From Artemisia argyi (taxonomy: Eukaryota > Streptophyta > Magnoliopsida > Asterales > Asteraceae), in NCBI GenBank assembly GCA_030686995.1, contig CM060709.1, positions 268,875,057 to 268,939,056 of the forward strand: a stretch of 64,000 bases of DNA, in the 5' to 3' direction. This document shows positions 49,109 to 60,501 of the stretch, in pieces. The translations under genes and the position numbers were made by a program. The notes under the pieces were generated by a model. That model saw nothing but the letters and a program-made list of their open reading frames with translations. It searched no databases and was not told the DNA's origin. Every line of letters starts with the position of its first letter. The stretch's first letter is position 1.

Positions 49109-49570
49109 AGTCTCCAAAATGAAACAAAATCGTTTCTTTTGGAAAATGTTTCCCATTTAAACCAACAAACCAAAACCGTGTCATCCTTTCAATCTTCGAA
49201 ATAAAGCCCGCTACAACCTCCAACACACATTTTCATCCTTAAACAACCTTAGCCTTGTTTTTTGGAAAATGTTTCTCATTAAGGAAAATGATGATTTCCT
49301 TGTAGCTTTTCATGTTCTTAGTTTATTTTTAGTTTTTCTTTATTTTTAGAAGTAGGATGGTGTCATCAAAATTTCTTGTCTTTGACTTTTTAAGAGTCAA
49401 AATTTTACATGAAATGAATTTCATTCTACTACAAGGTTTGCATTGTTTGTTTACCATTTGGGTATGATGAGTGAACTATTCCTTGCTATGGTAGCATACA
49501 TATATCTTGTGTATTAGAAACTAATTTTTTTTGTAGGATCATTATCCATGTTTTCCTTTCTTGATACTCC

Positions 49571-50021
49571 ATTTAGGGGAGAAATATTCAAGGGGGAGCA
49601 TGAGTATGACATTATTCCGCTCCACAACTCTTAGTTATGTTTTACACATGAAATGCTTTCATAAATTGTCTTGTGCGACAACTAACCTTTTTCTTGTAGG
49701 TTCAAAATCCATGTCTCCTCTCTTGGCACTCCATTTAGGGGGAGTATCGTCCAAGGGGGAGTAAGTGCTTACTTCCGCTTCGCTACTCTTCTTTTTGTTT
49801 CGACAAAAAGGGGGAGAATTTATATAAACTTGTGCTTATCACCTCATCTTTGCAAAAACAAGTTTTTATACTAACTTTATAAGAATTTATATAAACTTGT
49901 GCTTATCACCTCATCTTTGCAAAAACAAGTTTTTATACTAACTTTATAAGACTTAACACTAAAACTAGTGACTTATTTATAAATAAAGTTTATGTTTTGT
50001 CATCAACAAAAAAGGGGAGAT
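49571..50021 (+). promoter_or_regulatory. Multiple polypurine tracts, last one abutting the 3' LTR
   Basis: Purine tracts at about 49574 (TTAGGGGAGAAA), 49591 (AGGGGGAGCA), 49737 (TAGGGGGAGTA), 49753 (AAGGGGGAGTAAG), 49806 (AAAAGGGGGAGAA) and 50008-50021 (AAAAAAGGGGAGAT). The last is the canonical PPT position; multiplied PPTs are characteristic of Sireviruses. Confidence 0.8.
49816..49950 (+). repeat. 67-bp perfect-looking tandem duplication before the PPT
   Basis: GAATTTATATAAACTTGTGC...CTAACTTTATAA is present twice with a 67-bp period. Confidence 0.9.
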
Positions 50022-51416
50022 TGTTAATACAAATATCGCCTAAAAACGTTATTTATATTTTACGATCTTTGCTAAGTTTTGTTAATGACAAAGTATGAAC
50101 TTTAGCTATAAGTAAATCATCACTTTAAGTGTTTAAGTCTTGTTTAACTAAGGTTTACATTTCCTTTTAAACAAAACATTGTTTTTATTTCTTAAATTAG
50201 AAAGTGTCTTGTCACATAACATTTATTTCTTAAAATAGTAATGTCACATCACATTTAAGGCAAGCTTTGTCAATATACATTTATGGTAAGAAAGAGTATT
50301 TGACTAACCATATGTTTGCTTGTAAGTCTTGTGTTTGACTAGGTATAATGAGATGTGACCTTGTTTGGTTTGGAAGATTTATTGCAAAACCAACTGCAGC
50401 CCTGACGGAACCCTGGGGGTACACGGGCGGAACCCATCTGAGGGTTCTGCCTGATCCGCCAGACCTGCAGAATGGTTTGCTATAAATACCAAACCATTTG
50501 TTAGTTTTGAGTCACCCCTTTAGGACATATTTTCACATACTCTCTCAACTAACTCAATAATATTTGACTTGTGTGTTTCTGTTATGTAGCAAGGGACTTC
50601 ACAAGATCATTCAAGAAGTTACAAGCTTCAACTCTAAAGTTGCATGTCTTGTTAGCTTGGTCATGTATAAGCTTTGGTAGTTTATACCTCATTTGTGTCA
50701 TGTATGTAGAATTGATTGGTTAGTATTTTAGGCCTCAAAATACGTAGTGTGTCGGGAGTTGTTGTACCCTTGTAAAAGAACTAACGGGAGTGGTTGTACC
50801 CTTGGTAAAGAACTCGACATCTAGCTTAGTGTCGGTAAAAGTGTAAGCGACGATGGGAGTGGTTGTCCCCGTGTAAAAGAACTCGACATCTAGCTTAGTG
50901 TCGGTAAAAGTGTAAGCGACGTTGTAAAGGTTTTCTCCGCCGGTGAAAGGAGCTTGTTGATTAGTGCTTATAACTCTCGAGTTGGAAACTCGGGGCGTGG
51001 ACGTAGGGTAAGGAAAAAGAGTCCTTGTAGCCGAACCACGATAAACAATCGTGTTGTGGTTTGATCGTTTCTTTCTTTATCTTTGCTTATTACATGTTGT
51101 CGTTTAGTTAGAATCGCTAATCACATATAAACTTTTCAAAGAATTAAACAAGTAAAGTTGTTTTTATATCTTTAAACAAATGTAAAGCTTTTCAAAGAAC
51201 TAAACAAGCAAAGTTAGGATCATCACAAGTAAAGCTTTTCAAAGTATGAAACAAGTAAAGTTAGAATAGTTATTCACATGAAAAGCTTTTCAAAGAATCA
51301 AACATATAACGTTGTGTTTATATCTTTAAGCAAATGTAAAGTTTTTTAAAGGATATTCAAGTTTAAAAAGGATTTAAAAAGCGGTAAACTATTCAACCCC
51401 CTTCTAGTTTTCCACA
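50022..51416 (+). repeat. 3' LTR of the Sirevirus-like element
   Basis: Same start and end as the 5' LTR with only scattered substitutions and short indels. It has its own hairpin module (about 50395-50472) and TATAAATA. Confidence 0.95.
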
Positions 51417-52420
51417 ACTAACTTTGTTGTTATCCTCACTATAATGCAACATGTTAGTGGTTTTTGCAGTTTTATTATCAACACATGATTGTCGTGGAAG
51501 AATTTTCTACGCATGCTCAAGGTATGAATGTATAATTTAGTTGAGTTGCTGATTTAGATAATACATGAATGTATTTTAATGTACCAAATATGTGTTTTAG
51601 TGCCTATATCGGGAATTTATGGTAGGAATTCTTTTCGGAGGGTAATTTGTCTTTGAATGAGTTAATGAAACTTAGCAGGTGTTTGTTGTCATTGATAAAA
51701 CTATGGGTGTCAACCAACGGTCTAAAATATGGGTGTCTTTTATCTTGATGATTTAGGCCAATTGTAAAGAAAGTTGCATTAAAGTGAAAGGTCGGTAAGG
51801 ATTCAAACAATCCTAAAAGACTTGCGAATATACTATTTGTCATTTTTTTCATACATTTATAATTTACTTATACAAGTAATAATAATTTCCTTGTATAGTT
51901 CTGGCTTAGAGAAAAATTATTCTTATACATTATACATAAACGTAGTATTAAATTTGAGTTCTACCCGTTACATCTTTTTATGTTTCTCTTTATGTAATAA
52001 AGAAGCATCAAACATGAGAAGGAAATAACACAAACGTATGAAAATGCAACTTTTCAAACAAAAATGTACATTAGTAAAAATGATGTGATGGTTATTCATA
52101 ATTAAAGAAATGAATCAATTTTCAAAGCTATCTAAATATGCTACATATTTTAACGAAAATATAAGTAAAAGAAATACAATAATTACAAAACACATCGTAA
52201 ATTGATAGCACGGGTTTGCAAAACTAAAAGCATATATAACATCTCATGCAAATCAAGTATCATCATGTAATTTTGCTTTAATAATAGAATATAAATTTTA
52301 ATCTAAAAGCATTCTCATAAAATAATAGGTAGGTTATAACATTTACATATGGTTTTTTATTTTTAATCAACCAAGTAAAACCATTTACATATTAAGTGAT
52401 CCATTTTTTAATCGATAATA

Positions 52421-52646
52421 TTTTTTTTGAACGGCGAGTTAGTAGTTAGTGATCCGAGCCCACAGTGACATTCGACTGGGTAGAGTATGCAAGCCTCGAA
52501 CCTTTCTCCTTAGGGGATAAACCCCACTCATGCTTCTATTTATTTCGGGCCCCTGAAGGTACTTGGTGAGAGTCGAACCTGAGACCTCTCCAAGGAAACC
52601 TCTCCAAGATTATCCTTGGTGGCCAACTGAGCTAGCCCAGTTGTTT
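52421..52646 (-). mobile_element. tRNA-derived SINE with 18-bp target-site duplication
   Basis: On the minus strand, box A TAGCTCAGTTGG (52623-52634) and box B GGTTCGACTCT (52569-52579) form an internal pol III promoter. The element ends in oligo-A (T8 on the plus strand at 52421). The duplication ATTTTTTAATCGATAATA is perfect at 52403-52420 and 52647-52664. Length 226 bp. It sits inside the 3' part of the right Helitron. SINEs move with LINE reverse transcriptase. Confidence 0.92.
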
Positions 52647-52721
52647 ATTTTTTAATCGATAATAATACATAGTTAAAACGAAATTTTAAAAACCCTGTGC
52701 GTGCACAAGTATTATAACTAG

Positions 52722-52886
52722 TATAATATAAATAAGAATATGGTTTTTTATTAAACTAATCCAACAAATATTAAACTCAAAGCCCTGTGCGTGCACGGGG
52801 TGTCTAAAGCTATATTTATTAAACCAAAACTAATCTAACAAAAATTTAACCAAAAGCCCTGTGCGTGCACGGAGATCTAAAACTAG
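52722..52886 (+). repeat. Two extra Helitron 3' ends in tandem
   Basis: AGCCCTGTGCGTGCACGG recurs at about 52781 and 52853 after the Helitron end at 52721, each preceded by TTATTAAAC.AA.CTAAC-like sequence. The last ends AAAACTAG/T. Spacing is about 72-75 bp. Confidence 0.75.
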
Positions 52887-53591
52887 TATATTATAGATTG
52901 ATTTCAAACATACAATACTCAACCAAACAACTCCAATACAGTAGTTATAAACAATTATGATCAAAAACCTATATTCAAAGGAAAGATGAATTACAAAAAG
53001 ATCTTTATACATTATCTTGAAAATCTTTTTTTTTGGGGGGTTTATGGACATATGTATTAGATCTTCTCACTTCACGCATCGGTGAACGAGCACAGAGCAT
53101 AAAAAATTGGCCCCTCATATAGGAAAGCCAACTACTGTACAATAGTAGCTTTTTTTCATGAACAAATGCCAACTACAATAGCTTAGTATCATATTTATAT
53201 ACTAATAGTACTTTAGAGTATTCCCTCTACATATAGTAGGGCAACATATGTGGCCGAAGGTTAATAAAAAATAAATAATCTGCCGCAAAGCCTAAGACGA
53301 ATAAACAAATATTTATTCGGCAACAAGCGAATATTTTTCTTAATAAAACAAAACCTCTAGTGGAGATTTTTCATTTCAAAAAAATCAAATCATTCCTTAT
53401 TAAATAAGAATTATTTTAATTTGATTTTTTTATAATTATCTTCTAATATCTTTTATTAGAAAAGGTTAAATATTTCCTAATTTACCAAACATCTTTGTAA
53501 ATTCGTTTTTATAAAAAAAAGATGATGGAAAGAACTAAAATAACACATGTACTTCGCGGCTTATGTTTAATAGTTTTGGGCCAAAGTGAAA

Positions 53592-53636
<45 letters not shown>

Positions 53637-54453
53637 AACTGCTCCTTAATCTCTTTTCTCCATGTATCGCAAGGAAAAAGATAATATGACCTCTTCCATA
53701 ATCCTTAATCAAAGAACAAAAAACCTTAGAAAACCGTAAATCAAACAACAAAAATAGTACCATTGAGTAAATGAGATATTGATATATCTTTGGTTGCTTT
53801 TTTATTTGACATTGTATATGATTCCACTTCATCATCAATTCATGTGATTAATTAAAAACGTTGGTATCTCGGTCCCCACATCATCTCCCCGATCAGGTCA
53901 CTTACACATCTTTATCTTCTTCATAATTCTTCAATTTTAGTCCAAAACCCTATCACTACTCACACTCTATTTTGTTTGTTTGTTAGATCACTCGACATAT
54001 ATTAACTAAACTACATGCATGCATGCATGCATGCATACATACACACACACATACATACATATATACATAAATACATACATACATACGTATGAATCTAATT
54101 TTATCTATGTATGATGATATTGGCCATATATTAACTAAACTACATACATGCATGCATGCATACATACATACATACATACATACATATGCATCCGATTTTA
54201 TCTATGTATGATGATATTGGAGTGTTAGTTGTGTGTGTGCACACTTTAATTTTGCTAATATTATTTAAACTTGATGTATGTTTGGCAATGGGTTTTCCTA
54301 CAGAGTTCTTTCTTACTGCAATACCTCGAATGGCTGGCTAATAATAACACTAGCGAGAGTTGCTTGATGGTTCTAAGAGAAAAGTGCCCCAATGTAAATT
54401 TAGAAAAAGCCTTACTTATGCCATGTAATAAATAGTGAATACAGTTAGTTAAC
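52887..54453. other. Intergenic stretch with poly-A and CATG/CATA microsatellites
   Basis: No gene seen. A 41-A tract at 53595-53635. The stretch 53990-54120 is duplicated at about 54121-54220, both with (CATG)n(CATA)n and TTTATCTATGTATGATGATA. Confidence 0.5.
53990..54220 (+). repeat. Tandem duplication containing (CATG)n/(CATA)n
   Basis: CATATATTAACTAAACTACA, then a CATGCATG/CATACATA tract, then TTTATCTATGTATGATGATA, present twice. Confidence 0.85.
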
Positions 54454-54462
54454 TGTTAGTTT

Positions 54463-55884
54463 GAGAAAAGTCCAAAATACATCCATGTGGTTTGGTCTTT
54501 ACTCGCTTTACATCATTTTTCTTTTTTTGACTAAAAAATCATCCATGTGGTATTAAAGTTGGCACAAAACCATCCATCCGTTAGTAATATCAGTCAATGA
54601 GGAATAACGATGCAAATTATTTTCCATTATCTCCTAACAAGAGTTAAAATATTTGCATCGTTAGTCCTTATTGAGTTAAAATATTTGCATCGTTAGTCCT
54701 CATTGACTATAGACTTAAAATATTTGCATCGTTAGTCCTCATTGAGTTAAAATATTTGCATCGTTACCATCGCCACCACCCACCACCGCCACCACCACCC
54801 ACCTCCACCCACCACCACCACAACCCACCCCCGCCACCACCACCTACCGCCGCCACCACCGCCACCTCCACCCACCCCCACCCCCCACCACCGCCACCGC
54901 CACCACCACCCACCACCGCCACCACACCCACTGCCACCCGCCACCTCCACCCACCACCACCCACCGTCTCCACCAACACCGCCGCCGCCATCACCCATCG
55001 CCACAACCACCCACCACCCATCGCCACCACCACCCACCTCCAACCATCACCACCCATCACCGCCGCCCACCACCTCCACCCACCACTGCTACCAACACCC
55101 ACGACCACCCGCCGCCGCCACCACCACCACCATACACTGAACAAATATTATAAGTGGTGGTGGTGGTGGTGGCGGCGGTGGTGGTGGCGATGGGTGGTGG
55201 CGGCAGCGGCGGTGGTGGAGGCAATGGTTGGCGGTGATGGGTGGAGGTGGTTGGTGGTGGTGGTGGAGGTGCAATTTTAGGTTAAAATCTCGCGTGTCTT
55301 GATGTAAAACATTATTCCAAACAACGTTTGTGTTTCACACTTTTGATGATTCGAACCAGAAATGGGTCAAAATCGTGAGTTAAAATCGATTCAGAAACAT
55401 TTTAACTCATAAAAACGTGAGAAAAACGGAAGAAACAGATAAAAACGTGAGAAAAATGGATGAAAACGTATAGAGACAGACGAAAACTGATAAAAACATG
55501 AGAAAACGGACGAAAACAGATAAAAACGGACGAAAACGTAAGAGGACTAACGATGCAAATATTTTAACTCAATGAGGACTAGCGATGCAAATATTTTAAC
55601 TCAATAAGGACTAACGATGCAAATATTTTAACTCTATAGTCAATGAGGACTAACGATGCAAATATTTTAACCCAATGAGGACTAATGATGCAAATATTTT
55701 AACTCTTGTTAGGAGATAACGGAAAATAATTTGCATCATTAGTCCTCATTAACTGATATTACTAACGGAGGAATGGTTTTGTGTCAACTTTAATACCACA
55801 TGGATGATTTTTGAGTCAAAAAAAAGAAAAAGGATGTAAAGCGAGCAAAGGCCAAACCACAGGGATGTATTTTGGACTTTTCTC
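54463..55884. mobile_element. Second Mutator-type fold-back element, with CCACCG/GGTGGC core
   Basis: Long inverted termini begin GAGAAAAGTCCAAAATACATC and end GATGTATTTTGGACTTTTCTC, flanked by a perfect 9-bp duplication TGTTAGTTT (54454-54462, 55885-55893). The arms repeat TTAAAATATTTGCATCGTTA four to five times each. The core is a CCACCACCG tract (54764-55135) facing a GGTGGTGGCGG tract (55155-55272). Then comes AAAACGTGAGAAAAACGGA sequence (55400-55545), like the array of the element at 28631. No transposase; Gly/Trp/His/Pro ORFs are repeat artefacts. Confidence 0.9.
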
Positions 55885-55893
55885 TGTTAGTTT

Positions 55894-58800
55894 TTTTGTT
55901 TGCACATTAAGCTCATATATATGTTTTGACGGGCTAGTGGTAGAATGGGAAGATCACATAAGAAGTAAACCACTTTTCCACAACTAGCTGGATCCTTGAG
56001 CTATGCAACAGAAGAGGACATTTTGTATGCAATGAAGGCTATAGTTACACAAAGAGAAATTTGCAGAAGGTATAATAGAATGAGTTGTTTTATATATTCA
56101 TGGGGCATCGAGATATGTTACATAACAATACTATGTTAAGAAGTTTGAGCCTTACTATAAGTTGCTAATTAAAGTAGGCATTTGAAAGCTATCGTGGGGT
56201 GATATCTTAAGAGTTTTGAACTTGTATTGCTCATGAGTTGACTACTTAATGTAATAAAATTTTGATGAAAATTAATTTTTACTTTAATTTGTATTGCTTA
56301 TGACCTGATTACTTAAGACTTTTGAATTTTGTTGGTGGCAGAGAGATGGTCAATTATTTTATGGGATCAATGGTGATATTGACCAACTAAAGAGGAAATC
56401 AAAGACGACATTACCTGAAGTAATTGAGAATTATAACCTGAATATGCGATCACGCAAAACCAACATCTTCTTTTGTGATATTCACCCTTCTTGGAACGTC
56501 TAATCTCACTATATTAAGAAAATCGTGACCTGTTGGTAAGACATCTGTGTTCGCGTAGCTTTTATAAAGGTGAAACAAAACCTAAGGCAAGTATGAGCGA
56601 ATACTGCTCTAACCCATAACCTATTGATGGAGAAGCATCTCACAATACTCATAGTACCATTGGGCTACAAGCGTTTTGTGGTATATAGATGTGACAAACC
56701 ATGCATTTCATAGATTTTCATTAATATGACACAATAAGGATGTGTTGAAAGTGTCCCACGGGAAAGTTTATCTTAAACGAGTCTTGACGCCTATGTTGCA
56801 ACTTGGCAGTTGATTTTTGTAAGTTTTGTGCACCAATGAAAATTCATTTTTGCAAGCAAATTAGTTTGAATTTTATGAAAGTTCATTTGCGGTCTTGGGG
56901 TTGGTTAATTTTAAACTTTGTTACTGCCTTTTGTTATTTCCGTTTGTTCCAAACTTGAATGTTCATGCTCTCAGATTATGGTTTATATGAAGTTAGTGGT
57001 CTGCATTCTCTTTATCTCAATAGTGCATGTATGTGTGGGTCCGTATGTTTGCTTTCTCTTAGCTTCATGGCTTTTTACTTAATACTGTATTTGCTATAAC
57101 TCGCATGTTGTGATAATTCAAGATGAGAGGTAAAGTCCAAGTACGATTCTTTTGGTCCCTTTGTGGACTGATGATGGGTTTAGTGAAAAAGGTTTACAGA
57201 ATAACACGGGTTCAATTAATAATAACGAAAATGCTGTTGTTTCTCTTGCTTGCCTCCATCTTCTTTTACGCTATGAGAATTCTATATAATTTATCTTACT
57301 TATTTTTTTTAATATTTAATGTAGAAACTGAAGCAACTAGCCTATGAGGTTTGATCTGATATGATCCTCAATGTTCCTAAAGCCACCTGTAGTTTCATTG
57401 AGTTCTTCCGCAAAGGTTGTTGATTGAGTTTTTGGCACACCTGTCCTAGGTACGGTTGTTTATTATATTATTAAAATATTGAACTATCTATTAAATAAAA
57501 TGATGATCATCATGATATATGACTAACTTTGTTTTTACTTATAGCTATTTTTTACTTATAGCCTATGAGGTTTGATCTGATATGACCCGTTTGACTTTTT
57601 TTTTTTTTTTAAATTTTTTTTTACTTATAGCTATTTTTTATGCGAATTAACTTGATCAATGATTAAGAGGACCAAACATAACATGGGAATATGGGATATT
57701 GGTATTGTAGATAATTGATAATGGAGTGCTTGGAAGCCCCTCGAGACTATTTGAAGTTTGTGGCGTCCAAGTTCTCTGTAGACAACGAAGTAGATTCTTA
57801 CATAGTTACTAATTTATGTTTTTTGAGCTTAAGTTTATTAGGTGAAGCGTTATTTCATCTTCTTTTTTTTAACTTAAATATTTAATTTCCTATTAGTGGA
57901 CTATAATAGGTAATAGATTACTCCTAAGCACACCTGTAATATTTCATATTAAATTTGCTCTCAAGGTTAATGTTCTTTCTTTCAAATAGCAATGTTATAA
58001 TTCGGAAGAGGATATGGTTTTTTTGGTAATAAAAAGTTGCTGAACCTAAGCTTTTCATGAATCATCTCATCTCATAGTTGAATTATGTCACTTTGTTTAG
58101 CGTTTTCGTTGACTGTTAGAACCTGGAACTATATCAGTTGGTGTTTTAGTTTGTTTTCTATTTAATGATTGTTGTAGCTTTGATTTGAGATTTTATGTTT
58201 TGCCTGTTAATCTTTATCGGGTCTTTCGTCTTTCCTATTAACTCACTATTGGTTGTTAACTTATTAGCGTATTATTAAGGTCGGAATGTTTCACCGAATT
58301 TCGTCATTGATTCTTTATTCAATACCTTTGGTCTTAATGTGTTTACTAGGGTTCTGTGTTTGAATTTTTAAGAGGTCTCAATTCCATCAATCCATTATTG
58401 CATTCTGTTTTTGTACCTGACTGAGTTTATCTTCTAAAGAAATCAACCCTAACGCTACTTATCTGTGTGGGATATCTTATCTTATAAGCTAATCTCACAT
58501 GTGGTTGTATAAACGTTACTCATCTTTAGAATACATGTTTGGTTCTATATGTCTGTTATAATTTTCACTCATTTGTTAGTCAAATTTAGTTTCAGGGAAG
58601 CTAAGAAGCATCACCTATTTTCACGACATATGTTTGATTGTGGATATATTACGAATTTATGAGGTTTTACATTATTGCCTTGGAGCCACTATATGAACAA
58701 AAAAAATGGAATGTACTTATCGAAAATAAGGGTTGCTTAGCTGCCCAAATGATCGATACGTTAGTAGCTGCCATTAAATTGATGCAATAATAATAAAGAG

Positions 58801-58969
58801 GAAAAATTATCGTACATACTCATTTCAGTGAAATTTTACTTGAAAAACTGAAGGTGTGGTTTTCATGAACTCTAATAACGTGTGTCCCAAAATCTTGCTT
58901 TATGCTTTTTTAACTTTTATTTGATATTTTCTTTTAGATATGTGATGCAGTAGAAATAGCTAAAATTGT
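55894..58969. other. Non-coding or unrecognised, with one exon-like piece
   Basis: The piece at about 55985-56135 reads [20 protein letters not shown] then [13 protein letters not shown] in one frame but then stops; the family is not recognised. CCTATGAGGTTTGATCTGAT occurs at 57338 and again at 57562. No other coding signal. Confidence 0.35.
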
Positions 58970-59067
58970 TAGTGGAATGCTCATGATATTGTATCCTGAA
59001 GAGTTTGGCAAGACACTTTAGTGGAATGCTCATGATATTGTATCCTGAAGAGTTTGGCAAGACACTA
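58970..59067 (+). repeat. 49-bp tandem duplication
   Basis: TAGTGGAATGCTCATGATATTG...GGCAAGACACTT occurs at 58970-59018 and 59019-59067 with no differences seen. The first copy sits in an exon-like open frame, AKIVSGMLMILYPEEFGKTL. Confidence 0.9.
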
Positions 59068-60496
59068 AGGTCAAGAAACCATATCTAGTGTTTTGTATTT
59101 CTGTAGCTCCTTCACGGACATTTGTTATGTGGATCATTTTATGAAAATATAAAAAATCGGCATGCTTTTCGATAGACAATCATCTTTGCAAAATATGCCA
59201 TTTACGAATCTTTCAATTATTAAGCTAATATGTCAATTAAACAGTTATTGTATCTTATGGTTATATATTATAACAAAAGCAATTATAATACACAGCTACT
59301 TGCAAAAACTAGATGTTTTGATAGTTGTTGATGCAAGCAGTAATAGAAATCTATGTCATCAGTGTAAGATTCTTTATATTAGACTAGCAGGGTACCCGCC
59401 GCTGCGGTACCCTGAAATCAAATTTTCCGGTAAATCATGTATTTTTGTTTATTATGTTCTTTTTGAAAATATACAGATATTAAGAATTTTGTTTAGCCCG
59501 TGCCTGTTCGGGCTCGAGCCGGTTTGGCCCACACCCGTTCGGGCTCAAGCCCATTTGGCCCGTTGCTCGTTCGGGCTTGAATATTTGTACAATGTACTTT
59601 ATTATTTTATTAGTGACATTTAATGTAGGAATTGTGTTTAATTTGGTTGTACAATATGCTTGATAATTTGTATTTAGTATGTAAATGGTGTTTTAATAAA
59701 TGTATTAATTGTATTTATTGACCAGTTAATCAATTTACTACATTAAATAGCATTAATTTTTTATTTTTTTAAGTGCATTAAAGTGCTGTACATTATGCTT
59801 CTTGTCTTGTAAGTCTGAAAATTATGTGCATTAAAGTGGTGTACACTATGCTTTTTTTCTTGTAAGTCTTAAAAGATTACAAGCATTGAAAGCTATACTT
59901 GTAACAACCAAGAATTTTTAATGACACTTAAAGGCTTTTAATTGTATGTGTATGTATCTTTCCTATTAAATAAATGTTTTTGGTCTTAAACATTTTAAGA
60001 CTTCTAAATATAGATGTCCTAAATACATTATAAGGTAGTATAGATAGATGAAGAACAATGTAAGTGCCATTGTAAGAGGTTGTAATTATATTTAGTAGAT
60101 ACTATTAACATACTTATTACATACTATGATTATAAGATTCTTTCTATTAGATAGATGAAGAATAATGCAAGTGCCATTGTAAGAGGTTGTAATTATTTAG
60201 TGGGATAATAGATTTTGGGGTTTTTTTTTTTTATGCATGTTTAATTAAATAAAACACTTGAACCAATAATGGTATACGTAACTCATATGATTCAAAAGGT
60301 TTAACCTGATGCGGAGTCACAAATTTCGAATCATAATAATGTATCATATGATAGATGGCAAGGATGGAATCTTAATAAGTTGATCATTTTAGTGTCACTG
60401 ATTACCTTGATTTTGGGTCACAAAGGTTTCGCTTATTTTCTCATTGGAAGATATGAAACATTGACATGGTCTCTGGTCCGTTTGAGTTCCAGGAAG
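59068..60496. other. Intergenic stretch with a Helitron-like end and GGGCTCGAGCC repeats
   Basis: 59384-59412 on the minus strand gives a GGTACC-rich hairpin followed by CTAG/T, a Helitron-type 3' end. 59495-59580 repeats GTTCGGGCT.GAGCC words. Short direct repeats at about 59773-59875 (CATTAAAGTG.TGTACA) and about 60043-60202 (AAGTGCCATTGTAAGAGG). No gene. Confidence 0.45.
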
Positions 60497-60501
60497 TCTA
60501 A

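Larger units (their letters stand above)
36970..51416 (+). mobile_element. Sirevirus-like LTR retrotransposon, 14.4 kb, pol-less, with two extra ORFs
   Basis: Two LTRs of about 1.4 kb (36970-38368, 50022-51416) are near identical. A perfect 5-bp TSD ACTAA flanks the element (36965-36969, 51417-51421). A tRNA-Met-like PBS follows the left LTR, and a PPT with several upstream PPT-like tracts precedes the right LTR. The gag remnant is copia/Sirevirus-like. No integrase, RT or RNase H signature was found. The middle instead holds an ORF of the putative plant transposon protein type and a Pro/Ser-rich ORF, each preceded by a copy of the LTR hairpin module. It would depend on another element for mobility. 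The similar LTRs argue for a fairly recent insertion. Confidence 0.9.

Noticed and set aside
52561..52646. tRNA gene suggested by A and B boxes
   Set aside because: No acceptor stem or full cloverleaf; the oligo-A end and 18-bp TSD show a tRNA-derived SINE.
54747..55280. Gly/Trp-rich and His/Pro-rich ORFs on both strands
   Set aside because: Translations of CCACCG/GGTGGC simple repeats inside the second fold-back element.
55985..56135. Assignment of [17 protein letters not shown] to an aminotransferase class V end
   Set aside because: Vague resemblance only; too short and no catalytic residues to support a name.
59162..59623. 153-aa ORF as a gene
   Set aside because: It runs through a Helitron-like end and the GGGCTCGAGCC repeat and has no recognisable domain.
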